Positions 1-5,995 of a stretch of DNA of 9,443 bases are shown here, piece after piece (the stretch's first letter is position 1; every line of letters begins with the position of its first letter). The translations under genes were made by a program, and so were the position numbers. The DNA comes from Candidatus Krumholzibacteriia bacterium. Its GTDB lineage: Bacteria > Krumholzibacteriota > Krumholzibacteriia > Krumholzibacteriales > Krumholzibacteriaceae. The stretch covers positions 1 through 9,443 of the forward strand of contig JAQTVX010000063.1 in assembly GCA_028706585.1 (NCBI GenBank), written 5' to 3'. Below the pieces are notes generated by a model. That model saw only the letters and a program-made list of their open reading frames with translations. It had not been told where the DNA came from and did no database searches.

Positions 1-1
1 C

Positions 2-1582
2 CGCATGCTCATGAACAATCTCGATCCCGAGGTCGCTGAACGCCCGGATGATCTAGTCGTCTATGGGGGCCGCGGCAAGGTGGCCAGAAACTGGGAATGC
101 TACGATGCGATCGTCGAGACGCTTCGCGGCTTGGAATCCGACGAGACACTACTGGTCCAGTCGGGGAAGCCCGTGGCCGTGTTCAGAACGCACGAGGACG
201 CTCCGCGCGTGCTCATCGCGAATTCCCTTCTCGTTCCAAGATGGGCGACGTGGGAGACCTTCTGGGAGCTCGAGGCGAAAGGGCTCACTATGTACGGCCA
301 GATGACGGCCGGCTCGTGGATGTACATCGGAACCCAGGGGATTCTCCAGGGGACGTTCGAGACCTTCGCCGAGTGCGCGCGCCAGCGCTTCGGGGGGACG
401 CTCGCGGGTAGATTCGTGCTCACGGCAGGGCTCGGCGGGATGGGCGGGGCGCAGCCGCTCGCGGTCACGATGAACGGCGGCGTCTGCCTCGCCGTCGAGG
501 TCGACCCGGAACGGATCAAAAGGCGCCTCGAGACGCGCTACTGCGACGATATGGAAACCGATCTGGACAAGGCGCTGGCTAAAGTGCGGAAAGCCTTGAA
601 GGAGAAGCGCGCCTATTCGATCGCGCTTCGTGCGAACGCCGCCGACGTCTTTCCCGAGCTCGTACGCCGCGGCGTCGTTCCCGACGTCGTTACGGATCAG
701 ACATCGGCGCACGATGCCCTCAACGGCTACATCCCGCGCGGGTACGACGTTGCGCGGGCCGCCGAGCTCAGGCGCACGGCGAGCGATCGCTATATCAAGG
801 AGGCGATCGAGTCGATCGTCGTCCACGTGCAGGCGATGATCGATTTGCAGGGGAAGGACGCGGTCGTTTTCGATTACGGCAACAACATCCGCGGCCAGGC
901 CGAGAAAGGAGGGCTCGCCAACGCATTTGCCTTCCCCGGCTTTGTGCCAGCGTTCATCCGCCCGATGTTCTGCATCGGCAAGGGGCCGTTCCGCTGGATC
1001 GCCCTCTCAGGGGATGCCAAGGACATCTACCGCACGGACGAGCTTGCTCTCGAGCTCTTCCCCGAGAACGAATCGCTCTGTCGGTGGATTGAGCTAGCTC
1101 GAGAGAAGGTCGCTTTTCAGGGGCTGCCGGCGCGCATCTGCTGGCTCGCGTATGGAGAGCGGGAAAAATTCGGGCTGGCCCTCAACGATCTCGTGGCGTC
1201 GGGGGAGATCTCTGCTCCGATCGTCATCGGCCGCGACCATCTGGACTCCGGCTCCGTCGCTTCTCCATTTCGCGAGACCGAGGCGATGCGGGATGGGAGC
1301 GATGCCATCGCTGATTGGCCCATCCTGAACGCTCTCCTCAACGCGTCGTGCGGCGCCGCGTGGGTCTCCGTGCACCATGGGGGAGGGGTCGGAATGGGGC
1401 TCTCGATCCACGCGGGGCTCGGAGTCGTAGCCGATGGAACGCAAAAAGGGCGTGAAAAACTGGCACGATGTCTCAGGTGCGACCCTGGCACAGGGATTGC
1501 AAGACATGCGGATGCCGGCTATGAGATAGCCGTTGAAAAAGCGAGAGATGCAGGGCTTCACATTCCAATGCTGAAGAAATGA
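2..1582 (+). CDS. hutU: Urocanate hydratase (urocanase), 5'-truncated by window edge
   Basis: Cytoplasmic NAD-dependent enzyme converting urocanate to 4-imidazolone-5-propionate, step two of histidine degradation. The reading frame is open to the left edge. The visible protein begins RMLMNNLDPEVAE, which in known urocanases follows about 31 residues, so the true start is upstream and the ATG at 5 is internal; 525 residues remain from that ATG, against about 550-560 for the family. Numbering from it, the NAD-binding glycine motif GLGGMGGAQP is at 142-151. The active-site region LPARICW has C379, equivalent to the essential Cys410 of Pseudomonas putida urocanase as I recall it. The segments VTDQTSAHD, FDYGNNIR, IGRDHLDSGSV and HHGGGVGMG are also family hallmarks. 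No frameshift or missing key residue is seen. hutI follows after 109 nt; no hutH or hutG is visible here. Confidence 0.97.
   Translation, partial: RMLMNNLDPEVAERPDDLVVYGGRGKVARNWECYDAIVETLRGLESDETLLVQSGKPVAVFRTHEDAPRVLIANSLLVPRWATWETFWELEAKGLTMYGQMTAGSWMYIGTQGILQGTFETFAECARQRFGGTLAGRFVLTAGLGGMGGAQPLAVTMNGGVCLAVEVDPERIKRRLETRYCDDMETDLDKALAKVRKALKEKRAYSIALRANAADVFPELVRRGVVPDVVTDQTSAHDALNGYIPRGYDVARAAELRRTASDRYIKEAIESIVVHVQAMIDLQGKDAVVFDYGNNIRGQAEKGGLANAFAFPGFVPAFIRPMFCIGKGPFRWIALSGDAKDIYRTDELALELFPENESLCRWIELAREKVAFQGLPARICWLAYGEREKFGLALNDLVASGEISAPIVIGRDHLDSGSVASPFRETEAMRDGSDAIADWPILNALLNASCGAAWVSVHHGGGVGMGLSIHAGLGVVADGTQKGREKLARCLRCDPGTGIARHADAGYEIAVEKARDAGLHIPMLKK
1486..1501 (+). promoter_or_regulatory. 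Candidate sigma-54 promoter inside hutU, directed at hutI
   Basis: The sequence TGGCACAGGGATTGCA matches the sigma-54 consensus TGGCACRNNNNTTGCW at every specified base, with GG at 1487-1488 and GC at 1499-1500, exactly ten bases apart. The expected transcription start is near A1512, giving a leader of about 180 nt before hutI. The site lies in hutU codons for PGTGIA, a moderately conserved segment, so coding constraint could have produced it. In Pseudomonas and enteric bacteria, hut genes are under nitrogen or CbrB/sigma-54 control, which makes the placement credible. No clear enhancer-binding dyad was found upstream. Confidence 0.5.
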
Positions 1583-1678
1583 AGCCTGATTCCGATGGGC
1601 AGTCGGGTCGTTTCAGCGCGACTTTGCGACTGAATGTGTGCATTTTGAGCAGCTTATCTGAGCTTGCTTGTTGAATAC

Positions 1679-1688
1679 AAAGGGGTGG
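1679..1688 (+). promoter_or_regulatory. Ribosome-binding site that sets the hutI start
   Basis: AAAGGGGTGG is a good Shine-Dalgarno sequence. Its AGGGG core ends 6 nt before TTG 1692. The earlier in-frame TTG codons at 1668 and 1671 have no purine-rich site at a suitable distance, so TTG 1692 is the better start. Confidence 0.65.
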
Positions 1689-1691
1689 CGC

Positions 1692-2990
1692 TTGCCCGAG
1701 ACCGTAGATCTGCTGATTTCTGGCGCCGGACAGCTCGTGACATGCCGCGGTTCCCGAAAGGGTCCGAAGCGTGGCAAGAGTCTATCCGATCCGGGAATCG
1801 TTGTCGACGGGGCGCTGGCGGTCGCAGGGGGGAAGATTCTGTGCGCAGGCACGCGCGCGGAGGTCGAGAGGAGTGTCTCGAAGGCCCGGGTCGAGAGGAC
1901 GATCGACGTCGGCGGACGCGTCGTCATGCCTGGATGGGTGGATCCCCACACGCACGCGGTATTCTCGCACTACCGTGCCGATGAATACGAGGCGCGCATT
2001 CGCGGGGAGGGCTATCTCGAGATCGAGCGCCGCGGGGGTGGCATCAGGAAGACGGTCCGCGAGGTGAGGGAAATGGATGAGGATCGCCTCTTCGAGGTGA
2101 GCCGCAGGAGGCTCATGAAAATGCTCGAAGGAGGAACCACGACCATCGAGATCAAGAGCGGCTACGGGCTCGAGCTCAAGAGCGAGCTCAAGATGCTCCG
2201 CGTCATCCGGCGTCTCGCGAGCGAGATGCCGCTCGACGTGGTGTCGACCTTCATGGGAGCGCACCAGAGGCCGAGCGAGTCCGGTGCCGGCGAAGCGTAC
2301 GTAGATGTCGTCGTCGACAAGATGATCCCGGCAGTCGCTCGCGAAAAGCTCGCCGAGTTCATCGACGTTTTCTGCGAAGATGGCGTTTTCGGTCTCGAGG
2401 AGACCGAGCGGATACTCGAGGCCGGACGGGAATCCGGTCTGGCTCTAAAGGTCCACGCCGACGAGATCACTTCGATGGGCGGTTCGGAGCTCGCCGCGCG
2501 CATGGGTGCGGTTTCCGCGGAGCATCTCATCAGGATATCCGAGACGGGCGTAGAAGCGCTCGCCGCCTCCGAGACGATCGCGGTGCTTCTGCCGGGAACC
2601 ACATTCGGGCTCTGTTCGAGGGATTTCGCGCCGGCGAGGCGCATGATCGATAAAGGCGCTGCCGTGGCGCTCGCGACGGATTTCAACCCGGGGAGCGCCC
2701 CGTCTTGCTTGATGCCTTTCGTTGTCGCAATAGCCTGCTCCCAGATGCGTATGACCCCGGCGGAGGCGATCAACGCGGCGACGATCAACGCGGCCTACGC
2801 CGTCGCCAGAGGCGCTTCGGTGGGCTCGCTCGAGACGGGCAAGAAGGCAGATTTCGTCGTGTACGACGTTGCAGACTACCGTGAGATTCCTTCGCGCGCC
2901 GGCGCGAATCACGCGATAACCGTGGTCAAAGGGGGCACCGTGGCATGGGATCGCCCCGCGTTCGAGATGGCAAGTGAGGTCGGGTTTTGA
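1692..2990 (+). CDS. hutI: Imidazolonepropionase
   Basis: Metal-dependent amidohydrolase that hydrolyses 4-imidazolone-5-propionate to N-formimino-L-glutamate, acting just after HutU. From TTG 1692 it is 432 residues, near the usual 400-420. The N-terminus ETVDLLISGAGQLVTCRG is the small beta-domain typical of the family. The metal-ligand motif DPHTH gives H86 and H88. FSHYRADEYEARIRG, GGTTTIEIKSGYGLE and STFMGAHQRP are HutI signatures for metal and substrate binding. KVHADE gives H255, SAEHL gives H278, and ATDFNPGS gives D330, completing the amidohydrolase metal/catalytic set. The C-terminal GSLETGKKADFVVYD is the usual amidohydrolase end. A longer start at TTG 1668 would add eight unlikely residues (LLNTKGWR). 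The stop overlaps the start of the TPR gene (TTGA), implying translational coupling. It may be transcribed from the sigma-54-like element in hutU. Confidence 0.96.
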   Translation: MPETVDLLISGAGQLVTCRGSRKGPKRGKSLSDPGIVVDGALAVAGGKILCAGTRAEVERSVSKARVERTIDVGGRVVMPGWVDPHTHAVFSHYRADEYEARIRGEGYLEIERRGGGIRKTVREVREMDEDRLFEVSRRRLMKMLEGGTTTIEIKSGYGLELKSELKMLRVIRRLASEMPLDVVSTFMGAHQRPSESGAGEAYVDVVVDKMIPAVAREKLAEFIDVFCEDGVFGLEETERILEAGRESGLALKVHADEITSMGGSELAARMGAVSAEHLIRISETGVEALAASETIAVLLPGTTFGLCSRDFAPARRMIDKGAAVALATDFNPGSAPSCLMPFVVAIACSQMRMTPAEAINAATINAAYAVARGASVGSLETGKKADFVVYDVADYREIPSRAGANHAITVVKGGTVAWDRPAFEMASEVGF

Positions 2991-4489
2991 GCAAGGTGAG
3001 CCAGATACGGCAAAAGGCGCAGGAATACCTGAGCAAGGGCCAGACGGATAAGGCCATTCAGGAATACCGGCGCCTCATCTCGATCGAATCGAAGAATCCG
3101 AATCTCTACAATGAGCTCGGTGATATATACCTGCGAGGCAACGACAAGTCGCAGGCCGTGCAGAACTACGAGAAGGCCTCCGTCATATATGAAAAGGTGG
3201 CTCTCTATAACAACGCGGTCGCCGTCTGCAAGAAGATTCTCAGGATCGAGCCCGACAAGATCGACACCGTTTTCAAGCTCAGCGAGCTCAGGGCGAAACA
3301 GAAGCTCACTGGAGAGACCATCACGTTCTTCACTCAGTACGTCGAGAGCGTTCTGGAGAATCCCGACTCCAAGCTCGCGCGTTCGCAAAAGGACGTCGAT
3401 CTGATGATCCAGCTCATGCCGACCTGCGAGCCCATCCTGGCGAAGGCGGTCGAGGTCTACGAAAAGCTCGGGCTCAAGCTCATGGCGGTGGAGCTCTACA
3501 CGAAGCTCGCGTCGATCGTTTCGGGTGACGGGGACGAGAGGAAACAGGCGCAGTATCAGCGCAAGATCGATGATCTCAAACGGGATCTCCGTCCAGAGGA
3601 AATACAGAAGCTGAACGAGGCGGTTGTCGCACGAAGCGATGGCGCTGCGTCCCCGGTCGCTCAGGACGCGCAGGGCGAACCGGCCGAGGCGGCGCCCGCG
3701 GCCCCGGTCGCGGCTGCGGGGCCGGAGGAGCCCGATGAGAATTCCAGCGCCGCCCGCGATGCTTCGCCGCTCGAGGATGGGTCCTCTGCCGAAATGACCG
3801 ATGAGGAAGCCTCGCCGGAAGAGTCGAATGAGCACGAGATTGACGCGAACGTGCAGGAGACTGTGGAGGAGGCTGAGATAGTGGCCGCCATGAGCCAGGG
3901 GAGCGAGATGCATTCGGTCGCTGCCGCTTCAGGTGGCCGGATGAAGCAGGCGGCACCGCAGGAGCCTTCGCATGGGCGCGTCGCTACGGCAACCGAGACT
4001 CCCATGGAGCGATTCTCGGTGGACACAGCCTCGGCACAAGCGGACGCCGGCTCGCCTATGCTGGACGCCGGCGAGCGTGAGGGCAATCTCGCCGAGGAGA
4101 TAACGAGCGACGTCGAGATGAACGACCTGCGGAGCCATTACGATCTCGGCATGGCGTATCTCGAGATGGGGCTCTTCACTGAGGCAATCAAGGATTTCCA
4201 GATCGCATCCCGCTGTGCGGACCTTCAGCTCAGCAGTATGGAGATGATCGGGTATTGTTTCCTCAAGCACGGCCAGCCGCGCCTCGCCGTGAAGCAGCTT
4301 TCACGCGCTCTCGAGATCGCGAAGGCATCCGGCGCGGAGAATCTCGGCATACACTATAATCTCGGCCTGGCCCACGAGCTGCTGGGCGAGCTTCCGGCGG
4401 CCCGGGAGCATTTTGAAGAGGTTTACATCGTTGACATGTCGTTCCGCGACGTCACGGACAAGATGAAGAAACTGAACAAGGCATCCTGA
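2987..4489 (+). CDS. TPR protein with acidic low-complexity linker, function unknown
   Basis: 500 residues, no signal peptide or membrane segment, so probably cytoplasmic. Residues 1 to about 200 form tetratricopeptide-type helical repeats, for example AQEYLSKGQTDKAIQEYRRL, LYNELGDIYLRGNDKSQAVQ and the less regular YNNAVAVCKKILRIEPDKID. Residues from about 213 to 372 are a disordered, Ala/Pro/Glu/Asp-rich linker. Residues 375-500 return to TPRs: LRSHYDLGMAYLEMGLFTEA, then IGYCFLKHGQPRLAVKQLS, then IHYNLGLAHELLGELPAARE. The start is TTG 2987 inside the hutI stop, with GAGG at 2975-2978, 8 nt upstream. Two TPR arms joined by a long acidic tether suggest a protein-protein scaffold. Similar architectures occur in deltaproteobacteria and related lineages, often uncharacterised. 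Nothing in it points to histidine metabolism; its position there may reflect shared transcription only. I do not recognise a specific gene. Confidence 0.9.
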   Translation: MSKVSQIRQKAQEYLSKGQTDKAIQEYRRLISIESKNPNLYNELGDIYLRGNDKSQAVQNYEKASVIYEKVALYNNAVAVCKKILRIEPDKIDTVFKLSELRAKQKLTGETITFFTQYVESVLENPDSKLARSQKDVDLMIQLMPTCEPILAKAVEVYEKLGLKLMAVELYTKLASIVSGDGDERKQAQYQRKIDDLKRDLRPEEIQKLNEAVVARSDGAASPVAQDAQGEPAEAAPAAPVAAAGPEEPDENSSAARDASPLEDGSSAEMTDEEASPEESNEHEIDANVQETVEEAEIVAAMSQGSEMHSVAAASGGRMKQAAPQEPSHGRVATATETPMERFSVDTASAQADAGSPMLDAGEREGNLAEEITSDVEMNDLRSHYDLGMAYLEMGLFTEAIKDFQIASRCADLQLSSMEMIGYCFLKHGQPRLAVKQLSRALEIAKASGAENLGIHYNLGLAHELLGELPAAREHFEEVYIVDMSFRDVTDKMKKLNKAS

Positions 4490-4500
4490 AGCGGGTTCCG

Positions 4501-5349
4501 ATGGAAACCCATACGCCTCCCTGCGATCTTCACCTCCATTCGAACTACTCGGACGGGACCATGTCCCCCGATGAGCTCGTGAGCTATGCGCATGCGATAG
4601 GGCTCTCCGCGATCTCGATCACGGACCACGATACTGTTGACTCTCAGGAGGAGGCGCTCGCGGCGGCATCTCGCTACGGTATCGAGGTTCTCACCGGGAT
4701 CGAGTTCAGCATCGAGGAGGGTGGCGCCGGTGTGCACATCCTCGGCTACTGTTTCGACCGGGAAAACGGCCCGCTTGCGACGGCCCTCGAGGAGCTTTCC
4801 AGCTCGCGTGTGGACAGGGCCAGGGAGATCCTCCGCAAGCTCGAGGAGCGGGGAGTCTCCGTGCCGTTCGACGAAGTGCTCGCCGAAGCCGGCAGAGGGA
4901 GCGTGGGGAGGCCGCATATTGCCCGTGTTCTTCACCGACGCGGGCACGTCTCGAGCGTATCGGAGGCGTTCGCGCGGTACATCGCGGACGGAGCTCCCTG
5001 CAATGTCCCGAAGGACGTGCTCTCCCGCGACGCCGTGGTCCGACTGATCGTGGACTCGGGTGGTGTGGCTGTCTGGGCGCATCCGGGCTGGAACATAAAA
5101 AAGACAGATCTCGTCGATAGGCTCATCGCATCGGGCGTCAGGGGCATCGAGGTCTGGCATCCGAATCACGGCCAGAGGGTGGAGGCGGAGATTCTCGGCC
5201 TGGCCCGTTCGCGCGATCTCATTTGCACGGGCGGCTCCGATTTCCATTTCGCCGAACTGATGCAGGCCGACATCGGCGAGGTCACCGCTCCTTACGAAAG
5301 CGTGCTCGCCCTCAGGAAAGCGGCGTCGGAAAAGCCACATTTGGCTTGA
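4501..5349 (+). CDS. PHP-domain phosphoesterase (YciV/RNase AM-like)
   Basis: 282 residues, close to E. coli YciV (about 290). PHP-domain metal ligands appear in order: DLHLHSNYSDG (H11, H13, D18), ITDHDTVD (D42, H43), GIEFS (E68), GRPHIAR (H139), WAHPGW (H194) and GSDFH (D247, H249). This order and spacing fit the YciV/TrpH-type family, whose characterised members are 3',5'-nucleoside bisphosphate phosphatases or 5'-to-3' exoribonucleases working with divalent metals. Substrate cannot be read from sequence: it could act on pAp-type nucleotides, short RNA ends, or something else. All ligands seem present, so it should be active. It starts 11 nt after the TPR stop with only a weak purine stretch (GCGGG at 4491-4495), consistent with reinitiation in the same operon. 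Cytoplasmic; no signal peptide. Confidence 0.93.
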   Translation: METHTPPCDLHLHSNYSDGTMSPDELVSYAHAIGLSAISITDHDTVDSQEEALAAASRYGIEVLTGIEFSIEEGGAGVHILGYCFDRENGPLATALEELSSSRVDRAREILRKLEERGVSVPFDEVLAEAGRGSVGRPHIARVLHRRGHVSSVSEAFARYIADGAPCNVPKDVLSRDAVVRLIVDSGGVAVWAHPGWNIKKTDLVDRLIASGVRGIEVWHPNHGQRVEAEILGLARSRDLICTGGSDFHFAELMQADIGEVTAPYESVLALRKAASEKPHLA

Positions 5350-5375
5350 CCCTCCTTCAGAAGCTCACGTACATT
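5346..5375 (+). promoter_or_regulatory. Candidate sigma-70-type promoter for the ECF-S/TonB-receptor pair
   Basis: TTGACC (5346-5351, five of six matches to TTGACA) and TACATT (5370-5375, four of six to TATAAT) are separated by 18 nt. The -35 overlaps the stop codon of the PHP gene, and transcription would begin near 5382, about 60 nt before the next start. The 94-nt gap here breaks the tight spacing of the preceding genes, which is where a new promoter would be expected. The match is moderate and the host's sigma consensus is unknown. Confidence 0.35.
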
Positions 5376-5443
5376 TCAGGGGAAAATCCGCACGAATCGC
5401 TCGTCCGGACGTTCTCGGCCGTATTCATGGAGCGTTTTTCGGC

Positions 5444-5995
5444 ATGGTGCATCGCCGCGAGCGCGTGGTAATTTTGGCCGCACTGTTCACGGCGCTCGGC
5501 GTGGCGCTGGGGTTTCTGCTCGCCGGGATTCCGAACGTCGAGCTCATGTCGCTCACGGTGTTCATGGCCGGCCTCTTCTGCGGGGCGCGGCTCGGAACGG
5601 CAGTAGGCGGGATCTCGATCCTGCTGTTTTCCTTGCTCAATCCTCTCGGTCCGGCCCCCGCGCCGCTTCTTGCCGCGCAGATCGCCGGTTTCGTCGTCAT
5701 AGGCGCGGCGGGCGGGCTCGTGGGGCCGCGGCTCAAGCCGGAGAGTGCCTCGTCCATCGTCATCGGCGCCGCGGCCGGATTCGTTCTCACCCTCGCGTAC
5801 GACCTCATTACCACGCTCGCGAGCGCATTCGTCGTGCTCGGGGCGGATCGATTCGCAGACGGTCTCCGGGGGATGTTTCTCGCGGGAGCCATCTTCATCG
5901 CCTGGCACGTCGGGATCAATACGGCCGTCTTCGGCGCGGCGGTCGTTCCCATCATGAGGGCGGTGCGCGCATGGCAGACGGGGGAGGCGGCATGA
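5444..5995 (+). CDS. Probable ECF transporter S (substrate-binding) component
   Basis: 183 residues, strongly hydrophobic, with about six membrane segments at roughly 8-28, 34-49, 50-66, 77-97, 105-130 and 143-165. The pattern IPNVELMSLTVFMAGLFCGA followed by glycine-rich helices, FSLLNPLGPAP and an AAQIAGFVVIGAAGGLVG helix resembles vitamin-binding S components of ECF (energy-coupling factor) transporters in the ECF_trnsprt/CbrT-like group. Such proteins bind a vitamin or metal chelate in the inner membrane and need ATPase (EcfA) and EcfT subunits, which are not in this window and would be encoded elsewhere. Its last bases overlap the next gene's ATG (ATGA), so the two are translationally coupled. 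That neighbour is an outer-membrane receptor, supporting a nutrient-uptake role. The start has GGAG at 5429-5432, 11 nt upstream; GTG 5447 is an alternative start. Family is inferred from pattern only. Confidence 0.72.
   Translation: MVHRRERVVILAALFTALGVALGFLLAGIPNVELMSLTVFMAGLFCGARLGTAVGGISILLFSLLNPLGPAPAPLLAAQIAGFVVIGAAGGLVGPRLKPESASSIVIGAAAGFVLTLAYDLITTLASAFVVLGADRFADGLRGMFLAGAIFIAWHVGINTAVFGAAVVPIMRAVRAWQTGEAA
5980..5987 (+). promoter_or_regulatory. Ribosome-binding site that sets the TonB-receptor start
   Basis: GGGGGAGG lies 4 nt before ATG 5992, inside the end of the upstream gene. It supports starting at 5992 rather than at the in-frame ATG 5971, which would place a glycine-rich stretch (MADGGGG) ahead of the signal peptide. 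Confidence 0.7.

Noticed and set aside
1371..1377. TGCACCA, an NtrC half-site about 110 bp upstream of the sigma-54-like element
   Set aside because: The second half-site is absent and the bases encode the conserved VHHGGG segment of urocanase.
1648..1668. Hairpin AGCAGCT / AGCTTGCT between hutU and hutI
   Set aside because: Seven pairs with a bulge and no T-run afterward; too weak to call a terminator or attenuator.
2909..3913. Long antisense open frames, for example opposite the TPR gene and opposite pilB (8383-9420)
   Set aside because: They mirror the codon pattern of the strong + strand genes, their products are low-complexity and Arg/Leu-rich, and no family is recognisable.
5402..5411. 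Perfect 10-bp palindrome CGTCCGGACG in the leader of the ECF-S gene
   Set aside because: Palindromes of this length are expected several times by chance in a GC-rich 9 kb sequence, and nothing else supports an operator.
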